Shown here: one piece after another, positions 1-11,900 of the stretch
Layout: each line of letters opens with the position of its first letter
How positions within the stretch are numbered: the stretch's first letter is position 1
NCBI GenBank assembly: GCA_016801845.1
Contig: CM028922.1
Location: 4,085,501 to 4,149,500 of the forward strand
Direction of reading: 5' to 3'
DNA from: Polydactylus sextarius
Lineage: Eukaryota; Chordata; Actinopteri; Polynemidae
DNA: 64,000 nt
The notes under the pieces: generated by a model
What the model was told of the DNA's origin: nothing
The model's database searches: none
The model's input: only the letters and a program-made list of their open reading frames with translations
Program-made: the position numbers and the translations under genes

Positions 1-3000
1 TTAATCATGTTACCAGAATAATCACCTCAAACCAAAAAAAAAAAGTATTTTCTCATTTAATTAGACAGTGGATCACAGCAGAGATGATCTGTTTAAATAA
101 CAAGACATTGTGAGATGAAATTTCATCAGTGGCTCCATCATTTATCCTTAATGCAAACATCTCCCTGGCACTAATGTGACTGATAAATGGTCAATCTAAG
201 CAACACTCAAGCCACCGCAGCGCTCCCAGTCATTAAATATGATTAACATTTTATTACTGTCTCACTTTCACCTCTCTGCATCACCAGTAGATCAGGAGAA
301 GGTCTTATTAGAGCGGATTCTAAACGAACGGCGACTGTAGAGATGAAATTATTCATCATGAGTAAATGTGTCTGTTTCAGGGAGAGATATTGTATTTCTC
401 AACTATTTAAGTCTGAGCAGACTACGGCTCTGCGAAAGATTATGAACTTTCACTCTCTGCATATTAAATTAAATCTCTGTCAGTCAATGTTAAGCCATTA
501 CACTGAATTTGAGGATTAGGTGAAATCTTGATGAGCAGCCATGTAATAATTAGAAGTTTGCTACAGAAAAGGAAAAAAAATAGCCGTGCCTGACAAGAGA
601 TGGTACTTTTGCTGTTAGAAGTGTTTTCATTCACCTGTTCTTATTCACATTTTCAGTGGAGTGGATATGCTGGAAATCTCAAAATATCACAAAAAAGTTT
701 CTACGCTAAACCCGAAACATCGGAGGAAAAGATGGGAAAATAACACCAGACAGAAACAGATGTATTCAAATTTTGTTTTCGTGGAGTTTCTAACCGCTTT
801 CAATTTATTTGCTTTTGTGACACATTTGCATAGAGAATTATTTATTGCGTACTACAGACGATCATAACGCATCAAAGCGAAGAAGCGATTAAAAAGGTTG
901 AATCGGGCAGATGCATATCTGACTTAGGAAACTGACTAGAACATTTGTTAAGTGTTGGAGGCAAGCTGCCGGGTACAAGAGAAAAATCAGAAGATGAACT
1001 GTCTCCCAACCTCCCTAAGAGAGTGAAGCAGAGAGGCTAGATGAGACATAAACCAGTTGAACACACAAAAAAGGGACTATAAATACAGTCTATTTCTGCC
1101 AGAACACACACACACACTCCAACACGCAAAGTATAGATGGAGGACAATCGAAAAAAAAAGAAACAACTCGTGACAATCTTCATTACAGAGTCATCTGCTG
1201 GTTATTTTCTCACTTAATTAATTTATTGTCTAGTAGTTAAAGTAATATAAGCCTTTGTTGAGAAGTTGAGCTACAATGTTTAATCATCAGTTAATAATTC
1301 AGGTTATTTGCTAAACTGACACATTTCTCTAGTTCCAATACTGAAATTGTGAAATTACTTTTATTCATTGTGACATAATAAATTAGACGTTAAGTTTTTC
1401 AGTTAATTGTGATTTTATAAAATGTTCTTGATTATTTCATTTATTAATAAAGTAAATAAAAAACAAGAAACATATTTTTTTTACCTACAGGTAAAATGTG
1501 TTGGAATACAGAGAGTTAACAACATTTACTCTGATGAAAAAGAAAATGTCAAATTGTGAAAAATGTCCATCACAATTTCCATGCCTAAGTCCACGGTTAC
1601 GTCATTAATGTGTCCAATTTTTTCCGACCAGTAGTCCTGCGAGACACTAACTCAAATTGTTGTAATATAAGATAAACACTTTGGCATCTTTGCATGAAAA
1701 AATACGTTTCAACTGAGCAATTTTCAAAATGTCGGCAGATCAGTTTTCTGTCCATAGACTAACTAGACTGGAGCAGTGATTCAGAGTTCTGGAACAAAAT
1801 CTTCCATCAGGTGGAAAATGTCGCCCACTTATACGGAGGAAGTTACATCTGTAATGTTTTCCCTTAATTTGTTATCCTCCTGTATGAATAAAGTGTTGAG
1901 GACTTAACACTCACAGTGTCAAATATCTCAATAAAAAGCTGCAGCCTTAAACCCTGGGAGAGATAAATCTTTACAAGGGTAGTCTTTGTCACAGGACAAT
2001 GGCAACGACACAAATACTGCATATGTTCTGTTACTGTCTTCAACCGTTGTGTGAGGCAGTAATACAGTGCATACATATTTTCACCAGGCCTGACGCTCAG
2101 TGACTGAAATGTTTGTTGAACTTATTGTTTAAAATATTCTTTTTAATTTTTGCAGGTACAATAAAAAATCTTTTTTTTTTTTTTTTTTTTTTGTGCCGCC
2201 AATGAATCAGCGCGTCGACTTGTTTGACTCGTGTATGTGAATATATCAGATTTTTTTCAAGCTCAATGAAAATTTCCAAGGTAATTTTCCAAGGTTACTG
2301 ATATTAAATGATTTGGGATAAAATAGATCAGTTTGCAAAACTTTACTCTTTAGGTGGGAAGGTCACTTTCCACTACTTGTGAATGAGAACTTGCACAAGG
2401 TGAATAGCTGATGTGTTATGGGTTTTGTAACCTCAAAAATGTCTGGCTTGTTCATTAATTTTTCATTAATTTTTCATTAGTTTCATTAGTTTTGTTCTTA
2501 AAAAATCAAGCTATTGAAGGTTTCGCTAAATTAAAAAGTGCAAGGAAAGTCTTTTGTGAGGAATGATGTCAACACTATTGCCGTCTTGGCATTGACAAAC
2601 TCTTCCAACTTGTTTTTTTCTTCGCTTGTCAATCCAACCTCCCACAAAGCTCACACAGCCCAATGGATGTCATGGATTTTGCGCGCGCGTTTGTGTGCGT
2701 GTGAGAGAGATTAATTATTTGTCAAACATTCCTCAAAATACTTGAAATTGACTGCAAGGATCTCTGATAGCATTTGTGTTTCTCGCTGTCCGTGGGACAT
2801 AATGAGGTGATAAAAGAATGAGTCTGCTCTCATAGTCGACATACTGGAAATGGTAGAAATGAGCAAACTTGTGGGTTGATACTGGTCTGTGGTTCGAGGA
2901 GAGACAAACCATGAAGTGGAGGCTACTCCACCACAAACTCTGACTGATGAAACACAACCTCCTGTATACGCGGTGGTAGCTGTAACACCATTCAGAAATT

Positions 3001-3645
3001 TCTATACTGTTCGTGATGATTTGACTCATTGTACACATACAAATCCTCTTCATTTACTCACACAGGCCTAGATTTCCTTAATTATCAGATAATATCAGAT
3101 AATTTTGGACACGTTTGTGGCACGTTTTTTAAGGTGAAGGAAGTAATTATAGAGACGATCGTATCTGTATCTAAAGGTTTTCTGGCCGTCTGTCTGTTGC
3201 TAGTTGAGTTTATGCTCATTCGCGGGGCTGAGGAAGATAATAGGTTGCCTTCTCGGTGCCAGGGTGACTAATCCCCCGGACCATATGTCAGCGGCTTGTC
3301 AAGCCCAGAGCCAGTGCAGCAAAAGGACAGAGCTATGCAGGACAGGAAAACACAGACACACTGACTGTGCATCCACATGTAAGCAGGCAATGGGCTTTTT
3401 TCACAATGGAAATTTTAGCTGTTTAATTATTGCATCGGTAGATGGTTTATTGTTTGAGGCTGGTTGTGAATTATGATGGTGACATTTAGAGAAGAGCATT
3501 ACAAAAGTGCAAAGCGGAGGTTTTGGGCCATTGTGGTGCTAGTGTGTCTCACATAGATGGTGAGAGTGAAGCAAAGCAGATGAAGGTACAAACCAGTTGC
3601 TTGCTACATCACAGTGAAACTAACTGAAATCTGCTCTCATTCCAG
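1..3645 (+). other. ctif: ctif intron (5' part outside window)
   Basis: No coding exon could be found here; in particular I looked for the ctif exon that should precede 3646 (the segment rich in basic residues that in human CTIF ends just before the RRQQR motif) and did not see it. The stretch ends in a polypyrimidine tract and the acceptor tccag at 3641-3645. It holds a short CA run near 1107-1116, a 22-base poly(T) at 2171-2192 and a small tandem of cattaattttt-like units near 2455-2485. Bases 60-540 look unusually unique and rich in TAAT cores and are listed separately. Assignment to a ctif intron is inferred from the downstream exons. Confidence 0.75.
60..540. promoter_or_regulatory. Candidate conserved non-coding element in ctif intron
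   Basis: This block contains no repeat, microsatellite or long open frame. It is dense in short homeodomain-type cores (TTAATTAG near 57, TAATGTG near 173, TTATTCATCATG near 350, ATATTAAATTAAAT near 462). That texture is typical of developmental enhancers in vertebrate introns. No alignment could be run, so conservation is an inference from base texture only. Confidence 0.22.
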
Positions 3646-4231
3646 GAGACAGCAGCGGCTTCAGGGAGGAGGAGGAGGAGGAGGGAAGAACCAACCTCAG
3701 CAGATTCAGCAACAGTCACCACAGCACCAGAGGGATCAAACCCAACAGCAGGCTCCAAACCAACAGCCCAATTTCACAGAACTGGGAGATAATAGAAACA
3801 ATAGCGCAGACCGGCCGCCTCGCCAGTACCAAGGAGGACATGGGCAACGTCAAGGAGGACCCCCGCATCACGGATACAGCCAGAACCGGCGCTGGCACCA
3901 CAATCAAAAAGGTCAGGGGGGTCACGGACAGTCAAACGCCGCATGCGATAAAGGCATGCCCCCCAGAATAACCAAAGACAGAGAGACTGAGAATGTAAAA
4001 CCGGGTGACGAGCAGATCAGACCGCTTCAAGACTGCAGCAGTAAGATTCCCAATGAATCACCCAAATCTGAGTCAACACCCATTAGATATGTTTTCCCAG
4101 ATTTCACAGTTAATAAGGAATCTCCCAACCCACCAGGAAGTGGAAAAGGAAGCGAGGGCCAGTCGGAGCAGCCCAGAGTCAGCTTACTGCAGTCGTCAAA
4201 GGAGCGACTGAGGAGGAGACTAAAGGACAAG
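3646..4231 (+). CDS. ctif: ctif exon: disordered Gln/Gly/His-rich region
   Basis: This is the first ctif exon visible in the window. It encodes 195 complete residues, beginning RQQRLQGGG and ending RLRRRLKDK; its first base completes a codon split by the upstream intron. CTIF replaces eIF4G in the translation of mRNAs still bound by the nuclear cap-binding complex (CBP80/CBP20); this region lies between its CBP80-binding N-terminal part and the C-terminal MIF4G domain. Two human CTIF landmarks are recognisable: HHGYSQNRRWHH-like text (here HHGYSQNRRWHHNQKG, about residues 84-99) and LLQSS-KERLRRRLK at the end. The rest is low complexity: a Gly7 run coded by GGA/GGG triplets near 3667-3690, then a Gln-rich stretch longer than in human, so this is a fast-evolving segment. 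Acceptor tccag (3641-3645) and donor gtaccg (4232) frame the exon in phase. Reading past the donor meets a stop at 4268. Confidence 0.93.
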
Positions 4232-5840
4232 GTACCGAAAAGCTGCTTAGTGTCTGTCAGTCAGTATTAAAGCAACCGGGACTCGTGTGTATGTGTACAC
4301 ATGTGTTACCATTTGGTCTTTTAATTACTTTCATTATTGTCACACACACACTGTCATTAACATACAAGTACGGAGACAGTTTTCACACGCTGCCTGGCTT
4401 CAGTTATTTGTCCACTTAGTTATTTAGCTTTCAGATTGACACACACTTTAGCTGGCAAAGAGAGGAGAGCATGCTCTCGCTGAAGGAGGTGAAGAAACTC
4501 AAACAGTATTTGCGGTTAAACAGTTTTTGATGATTTCCACCGAGGGCACTAAACCAGCAAATCAGCCTACTCTGTTGCTGCTCTCAGCTTTCTCTTTCTA
4601 CAGCTAACTCATTACCACCAGGGGTGGTTTGATTTGACAGCATGGAACTTCCCAGCAGGCAACAACGCTGGATTAATAAACATATCCTCCATGATTCCAG
4701 TAAAATCAATGAATCCAGTCTAAGCACCACATTTTGCTTGATTGGGATGTGCTGAACTAGAATTTTTAAGAACAATGTTTGCTCTTTTTTATTTACACAG
4801 CACGTTTATAGATTAAAGTGAGGATGTTAATTTTGTGCCATTTCTTTGGTATCTTTTTTTGTCCGTATAAAAGCGATAAAGTTAGTAGAGTAAAGTAAAA
4901 TGAGATCTGCTTACATGAATGGAATGGAAAAATCTTAACAAATGTATGTTAGTGAGGTGCCGTTCCACCGCCAGCCTCCAAAACAACTTTACTGCGCCTT
5001 TGTCTTCAATTCTCCAAGTCTCTGACCTCCACTGGAGAGAGAACAATCTAACACATTATTCCAAAATGTCCCTCAGGTGTTCAGTCGGGTCGGGATCTGG
5101 AGACTGTGAAGGCCATTAGTGATGGGTTGATGAAGCCTTATTGAGGCATTGAGGCTTTCAAGCCAGGCGTGTTTAAAGTGTACACCGGGGACATAGGTAG
5201 AAAATGCCACTCCCCAACAAAGTCATGAATGTTTTAAATCGAAAAAGATCCACAGTGGAAACAACAAAAACGGCTCAATCTCGACACAGCAATGATTTTC
5301 ACACTAAACTATTCAGTGAGCTCTTAACTCCCAGTGTGGAGGCATCAGGTATTCCCTTTAATGTCACGTGTAGATTCTCTACAAATAGATAGAATCAGCT
5401 GTAAAATACAGACAAACAAACAGAGATGAACACTTGAAATATTTTACTAAAGGTCATAAATAAATTGTTTTAACTAACAGCTGACGGCACTTCAAGCGAT
5501 AGATGTATGATTACAGAGACGACAAAACAAAAATAAACCTTATTAACACTTAGTGGTTTTACTGAAACAAATGAAGGGACACTTCATCTGTAAGAGGCTA
5601 TGGAGGCAGGGCAGATAAAATAGGATGAGAACCATTAAATTAGTAAATGTAGATTAATTACATGCGATTACAACTACATTTCATCAAGACATTAGAGTGT
5701 TGGTAGCTCTACAAACCTTGAACTCTACACGTACAAGCTTCACTTTTCTTCTTTATTGAGTCTGATTATCTTGTTTCGCATCATACAATTTTGTCCTTGT
5801 GGTCAAACCTTGTCACTCATGTGCGACCTCGTCTCTTCAG
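4232..5840 (+). other. ctif: ctif intron with old transposon remnants
   Basis: The intron runs from donor gtaccg at 4232 to acceptor ctcttcag at 5833-5840 and contains no coding exon. Its middle (about 4915-5395) resembles dispersed fish repeats: a stretch reading like the common teleost repeat with the theme 'tgttcagtcgggtcgggatctgg' near 5080-5103, followed by a hAT-like motif 'gatgggttgatgaagcc' at 5121-5137. The remainder is AT-rich and featureless to my eye. Confidence 0.85.
4915..5395. repeat. Degenerate fish interspersed repeats
   Basis: Bases 4915-5118 carry wording I associate with an abundant teleost dispersed repeat (the 'accgccagcctcc' and 'ggatctggagactgtgaagg' segments). From about 5118 a different unit starts with a gatgggttgatgaagcc-like motif seen at the ends of fish hAT-type elements. 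No intact transposase or clear target duplication is visible. The family names are not certain, and both pieces are decayed. Confidence 0.4.
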
Positions 5841-6140
5841 GAGGAGGCACGTGTCGAGGCGTCAGGCTCCGGGTCTCAGAACATGGACCGGCTAGTTGAT
5901 CTGCTCAACAGCATGAGGAGCAACAGCAGCGGAGTGGAGCAGCAGCTCGCCTCCTTCATGGAGGAGGCGCAGTGCTCCGCGCGGTCCGAAGAGACTTTGG
6001 CTCAGGTCGTCAGCACAATCTACTCCAAGGCTGTGTCAGACCGGAGCTTCGCCGCCACGGCCGCCAAGCTCTGCGACAAGATGGCGCTGTTCATGGTGGA
6101 GGGGACCAAGTTCAGATCACTGCTCCTCAACATGCTACAG
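5841..6140 (+). CDS. ctif: ctif exon: start of MIF4G domain
   Basis: This 300-base, 100-codon exon begins EEARVEASGSG and ends SLLLNMLQ; both boundaries are phase 0 (acceptor cttcag, donor gtgaga). From MDRLVDLLNSM (about residue 15) it enters the MIF4G domain, the HEAT-like helical repeat shared by eIF4G, PAIP1 and CBP80. The helices with FMEEAQ, YSKAVSDRSFA and AAKLCDKMALFMVEGTKFRS are nearly the same as in human CTIF, which identifies the gene. In CTIF this domain contacts eIF3 (the eIF3g subunit) to bring the 40S ribosome to CBC-capped mRNA. The exon is notably GC- and CpG-richer than the introns around it. Confidence 0.96.
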
Positions 6141-6845
6141 GTGAGAAAACAGTGGGAAATCAGTCAGTGATTTAAAAGATCCCTGATGAATTTAGAGAGA
6201 TATAAAGATAAGAAACATAAGTGACAAGAAGCAGGAGGGTAACAAAAATATATTTGAGGCCATTTATAAACAATGTCTCCATTACATAGTGAACAACTGA
6301 GCCCCTTTTCCAGCTGTAAACAGGAAAAAATACTGGTCAAAAATCTTTAATAACCAAATTTATGAGATTGCTCAGAAACTTATATTAGTGCACTTCCATG
6401 TAGTCCACACTGTTGACTATGTGTATGACTTGACTGAGTGTGAATTTCAACAAGGTAGTGTCATCTCAAATCAAACACGGCTGTAGTGGACTCAATTTTT
6501 TGCTAGCTAGCATTTGCGTTCATGTTTTGCTAAAATTGAAACCTTCGTGGCTTACAGCAGTGACTGTGGTGTCAAATGAAACTTGAAACCTGATGTTTTT
6601 GGGGGTTTTTTTGTTTGTTTTTTGTTTTTTTTTTGAAGAGAATACATCCAATGTTTCCCATGACTTTTCTCTGCTGTCCGTGCCCTTTTAAAGTTTATTT
6701 TAAGATGGTAGCAGTGGATGATATGGTCGATGTTTTTGGCACATCATTAATTGTTTATCCTGCATGTTTCAACTAAATCCTCTCTGTAATTTAGTGGTTT
6801 AATTCCACCTTAGCTTTTACGAGAAGCGCTTTCAGGTGGAAGCCA

Positions 6846-6849
<4 letters not shown>

Positions 6850-6892
<43 letters not shown>
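6850..6892. repeat. (GT)n microsatellite
   Basis: About 21 uninterrupted TG units are visible in the second ctif intron of the window. The open frames around it reading HTHTHT or VCVCVC are only this repeat. Confidence 0.98.
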
Positions 6893-6893
<1 letters not shown>

Positions 6894-7689
6894 GTAAATG
6901 TCAGTGGGCAAAGAGCCTCATCTAAACACCCAGCTCTCCATTCCTTTACTTTACAACACCGTTCCAGTCTTGCACCCATGATGAAAACATCCTGAGCCGT
7001 TACACATTTCACTGCCCGTTCCCTCTCCCCCTGTTGCATCCCTCATGAGTGCTGTATTGCTTTGCCCCCTCAACCCCTCCCACCACCACCCCCACCCCTA
7101 CCGCCCCCCAGAACAACACGGACACGGAGCGCCTCGCTACTTCTCCCTGCACACTTGCCATCTCTTCCCGCCGCTCCTCCTCCCCTGCCCTCACTCCGTC
7201 CTGACAGCCAAACAACCTCACAGCCAGAGTGGCAGACAGTCTCGAAGTAGAGCAAACAAGGCATACACGCTGTCTTCAGATGACATTCAAGGTCTAAATG
7301 GTTAGCCCACCTGCTGCCTCGTCGTGTCTCCTTCCTCTTCTCCTTCTTCACTCCTACCTTTCTTCTATTTTTTTCTTTTTTTTCCTCCTACAGATGCTTG
7401 GCTCAGCTACACTTTTTTTTGCTCCTCTCTTCTGTTTTCATGTTTTTTCCACTTGTAACACCTTTAGATTTTGAGAATTTTTTTTAAATCTCAGACTCAG
7501 CAGTAGTGAATACTGCCTTAATCCTTTTAAACCCCTGACCTGCTCCCTTTTTTTTTTTTTTTTTTTTTAGTTATTCCAACCTTCATCACAGCCGTGTGGT
7601 CTCTCTCTTTTATTTCTCAGTTAAGTTCCCACTTCCCAGCCAGCACAGACCCCCTACTTGCATTTGACATTTTGGCTTTTTTGCTTTTA

Positions 7690-7850
7690 AAACATTTTAA
7701 ATGTCATAAATGGGACCATGAAGGCCGCCATTAATGATGTTGCCTCCAGACCCCTGGATCTCAGTATGGGGGTAATTAGTGTGGGGGCCGCTCTGCTTAT
7801 TAAAAGACAGGCATCAAGGTTTGGTGTTACTTTGATTAAACATAGTATCT
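7690..7850. promoter_or_regulatory. Candidate conserved non-coding element in ctif intron
   Basis: An island of unique sequence between T-rich stretches. It contains GTCATAAATGGG, GCCGCCATTAATGATG, GGGGTAATTAGTG and GCTTATTAAAAGACAGG, giving several TAAT/ATTA homeodomain cores within 150 bases, plus a GCCGCCATTA-type core. It does not read through as protein in any frame. This is the most enhancer-like block in the ctif introns, but it rests on appearance alone. Confidence 0.3.
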
Positions 7851-8763
7851 TTCAAAGATAAAAGTCTGTCTGTTTATTAAGCACGTCTTTTTTTTTCCCA
7901 CTGACTCGTCTTTGCTTTTACCAGCGCTTCAGTAAATTATTATTTTTTTTGTTGTTTTGTGTTGTTGTCTTGCTCTATGTGTGTGTCTATTTCCCTCATT
8001 CACCGGCTTGCTGTTTAAGTGTCAAATACCATGGTGATGTCCTTGGAGGTGTATGAGAGGTGTGTGGAGTTGTTTTTTGAGCGTGTGTGGTATGTTTGTT
8101 TTCGACAGTGTGAGCGAATTTTTTTCTGTCGGATCCATTCAAGGCTGCACATTGTGTGTGAATGTCTGCGTTACATTTCAGCATAGTTGTACAAGTCTGC
8201 GAGAATATAAGTCGCTCTCGTGTTTTCAGTTCACACTACGGTCCGACAGTTATAGTCAGTACACTCTGTAAAAATATGCGATGCATATTGTGAGTGTGTG
8301 TGAGTTGCTATGACTGTTAATAAAGTTTAGGTTTAACCTACTGTGTAACATCTTTACAAGTGCACATTAAGCATTAACCCATATTAACCCCAACACTTTT
8401 ACTGCACTAACTCAGTTCACTACCCTTCACTTTCATACTAAATTAACATATTCTCCTCTACTTCTGGCAGATAAAAGAAATTCATGAATTTGTCTAATGT
8501 GTTTTTCAAATGCTTTTTGGCTTTAAGTACTTTAAGCTGAGAGGTTAATATGAGTCCCACCTACAAAAACTCCCCATCAGAGAGATAGTAAAGACATTAA
8601 TGCTGATTACATCCACTGCTGATAAATTTATAAAACATTAAACTATCCACCTACCTACCGCCTACTTAACAGCTAATGTTTCAGTGTATTTTCCAATTTG
8701 CAACTAAATCTGCAACTGTCTTTGTATGGTTATCTTCATACTCTATCTTCACCTCCCCCACAG

Positions 8764-8919
8764 AGAGATTTCTCCCGTCGCGAGGGGCTCCAGCAGTCAG
8801 ATGTGGAGAGATGGTTGGGTTTCATCACCTTCTTGTGTGAGGTGTTTGGCACCATGAGGAGCAGCTCCGGAGAGCCGTTCAGGGTGCTGGTGTGTCCGAT
8901 CTATACCTGCCTACGAGAG
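8764..8919 (+). CDS. ctif: ctif exon: MIF4G domain, central
   Basis: A 156-base, 52-codon exon in phase 0, framed by ccacag and gtctgt. It encodes RDFSRREGLQQ, then DVERWLGFITFLCEVFGTMR, then SSSGEPFRVLVCPIYTCLRE. The second and third pieces are almost unchanged from human CTIF, whereas the first is more variable. It forms the middle HEAT helices of the MIF4G domain. The donor gtctgt is weaker than the consensus gtragt; reading past it gives a short tail ending in a stop at 8941-8943. Confidence 0.95.
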
Positions 8920-11900
8920 GTCTGTACCTTTTTTGATCTATAAGTGTGTCAATAGCCAATCAATCAGCACCCTCTCTGTGTGCACTAATAAGAGGAAAAC
9001 TCCCAGCTCTGTCTGTATATATCATCTCCTTACACTGATTTGTGCCTTAAACACTAGTTTCCTCTTTTTCTTTTAAACCAGACCCAGTCTAGACTGGAGA
9101 CACCACATTGGGGTTTGGTTAGTGGTGCAAACAGTCAGGACTTGATCAGTTCCAGGAAAATATGTGACCCTAGGTTCAGTTCCCATTAGCTGGTCAAGCT
9201 CTCTTACACACACCGTGGAGTAGCCACAGCAGACGCACCACGATACAGAAGTGGTTAACGACAGATGGAATTATGAAAGGGGAAGTGAAGGAGGGGAGAG
9301 GTGAGAGGAAGTGGAGCAGACTGTGGTCAGGTTGACAGTTAAGGCACAGGAAGTTTACTCATGGCATGACAGGTAGAGAAAAAGAAAAAGAAAGAGGGAG
9401 GTGGCAGAATCTGTGATTTTTCTTTCTTTTTTTACGTAAAGTTTGAGCCTTAAAGAAGAAATAATGGCAGGTTTGAGGCACGTGCCAGGTAGTTTTTACT
9501 GCCCATGTCCACACCTCTGCCGGTCAGGCTCTCAACACACCCTGCATCTCGCCAACGAACACAATCACAGCACAACTAATGCCATCCACGCCCTGTCTGA
9601 GCGTATGCCCGGGGCATTATCTCAGCTTGTTAGAAGGCGACATGACCAAGGGCGTGGAGTAACCAGTCAGAAAAGCACGCACACACACACACACACCTCC
9701 ACATGACATCAGCAGGGTCACGTTCAGCTCACAATGCTTGAGGTCTGAACACACCTGTGAATAATGTCAAAATATTTGTATAATTATATATGTATCTCTG
9801 AGTGTGTGTGTGTGTGAGAGAGAGTGAGTGTGTGTGTGTGTTTGGTTGCGTGCCCATGTGCTTTTTCGTCAATCTCTGTTTCCCAGAGCCATAGTTCCTG
9901 ATTTTTATCCATCTATTGTTGACGATCCTGCTCTGACATGAAGTTCAGAGACTCCAGCCACAAGCCATTTTGTGTGTGTCTGTATGTGTTTGTGTGTGTG
10001 TTTGCATATGTAAGTAATGTGTCTGTATGTGTGTGCATGGTAACATATTTTGCAGCAGCTGTCACAGGATTAGGTAACAACTGAGGTGTGTTAGGAAGCA
10101 TGTTTGAGTGTGTATGACAGCTGTATGTGGAGACAGAAAAAGTTAATGAGCAGTGATCTCATCCATTGATGACTGACAGGTTGTTTTTATTCACAGTCGA
10201 CTGACGGTTGAAACGTGGTCCACGTAGAAACACAGTAATCAGATAATCCTCTCTCTCCGACTCTGAGCCTTAAGGGCACATTAAAATAAATTATTACTTA
10301 TTTACGATGCAGTGGTCAGAAATATCACACTTTCTTTTATTGATGTTTTCGATTGATTTTTTTGTTTGTGTGTTTATGCTTTAAGTATTTACATCAATCT
10401 GTCAACTGACATATCAGCTGTCATGATAAACATGCTAATAACTGGGTGCCTGTTTACACTTCCAGCAGACAGAGAGACACCAAGTCACATCCAAAGTTCA
10501 TTGTCTAATAACTTAACTTGTTTGATGTCGTGCCAGTAGTGTAGCGTCGGCTGATTAAAGCTGAAAGTAAAGTAATGAGTGTTGAGACAGAAGCAAAACA
10601 ATGAAGCGAATATGCAAATATCCTTTCACATCACACAAAATTATTGTTTAGAGTAAAAAAAAAAAATTGGATTAGAGACTCTTTAAATCAAAACTTTATT
10701 TGCCAAAAGCGGCGTCACCATGTAAAAGTTTGCAAAGCAAAAGTTATTCATCCCTCCTGTTTGTTTATCAGACTCGCTACTGTTTGAAACATGTTGCTGT
10801 GGTTACATAGGTTGTTAAGAAACTTTGTGGCAAGTGCATAAATTTAGAACGGTGATTGAGCCAAGTAACATGTGCATTTAAAAGCTAAAATACATCTACC
10901 TCTGCCAAATCAATTTTTTTTAACCCAGGCGATAGTTTAAAAATATTTGCTTGATCTAACCTGTACAGACATAATGAGAAAACTGGATTCTCTTTTCAAT
11001 AAAAAATACAAAAGGAACTAAGAAACATGTATTTTTTCCCCTCAACTAGAAAACATCCCGTGGAGTTTAATGGTTCTGGAAAAATCAGGGTCCAGGTTCC
11101 AAGACACTTTAACCTCTTATAACATAAAACCATTTTTTATTGAAGCAGATGACCCGTGTGTGGCCCGTAGAGGATTTCATCAGGATATTGGTTTGCAGTT
11201 GCACACTACAGAAAGCATGCACTTGCACTGTCTGGTGGTGACATCAGAAGCTATTTATATTGTGCCTTGATATCTCTCTTTGAGAGACAACACGGGCCCT
11301 CACAGTCTGAGACAGTCAAGGCAGAATATTTATGAAAACAATGACGCTGAACGTGTGTTTGTCCACTTCATTAATGTACCGTGATGTCAGTTATAATGTA
11401 CTTTTTTACAAGAAGTTACACAAGTACACAACTGATGCAGCAATAATGGAGTAATCATAGGTAATGTAACTGAAGGAAGTGCTGGTTCTGACGTTAGAAC
11501 CGCTGTTGCTATGCAACCACATGAAACTCAGTAGAACTTGAAGTAGTCACAATCTTGATGAGACGTTTTTTTTTTTTTTCCTCTTCGCGGTCGTACATCC
11601 TCTGTTTTTTAAGTCAGCAGTCTGATGACATGTTTCAACGTATACACACACTGAGGTGTTTGAGTAATGAAGTCAAGCTGAAAGACGTTAAAGGCTCAGC
11701 AGAAAATTTAAACGAATAAGGGAACTTTTCTAGTTGACCTCACTGAGTCAGTGGAGCTGTTGTTGTTTTCTTTCCATCCAGAGCTACAAGAGGATCACAG
11801 CTATCCTAGTTTTTTTTGTTGCTTTTCATGTTCCTCATCAGATGTCTTATGAATATAAAGGCAACAAAATGGAAGTGACACAGAATTTCAAGTTTTCCAG

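Larger units (their letters stand above)
6141..8763 (+). other. ctif: ctif intron
   Basis: Donor gtgaga at 6141; acceptor ccccacag ending at 8763. It contains a (GT)n microsatellite at 6850-6892, a C-rich patch at 7065-7110, a poly(T) run at 7551-7569 and a candidate conserved element at 7690-7850. No further exon or RNA gene was recognised. Confidence 0.85.

Noticed and set aside
9115..9200. tRNA-like boxes (GGTTAGTGGTGCAAAC, GGTTCAGTTCCC)
   Set aside because: Order fits a SINE head but the match is too weak to call as a separate feature.
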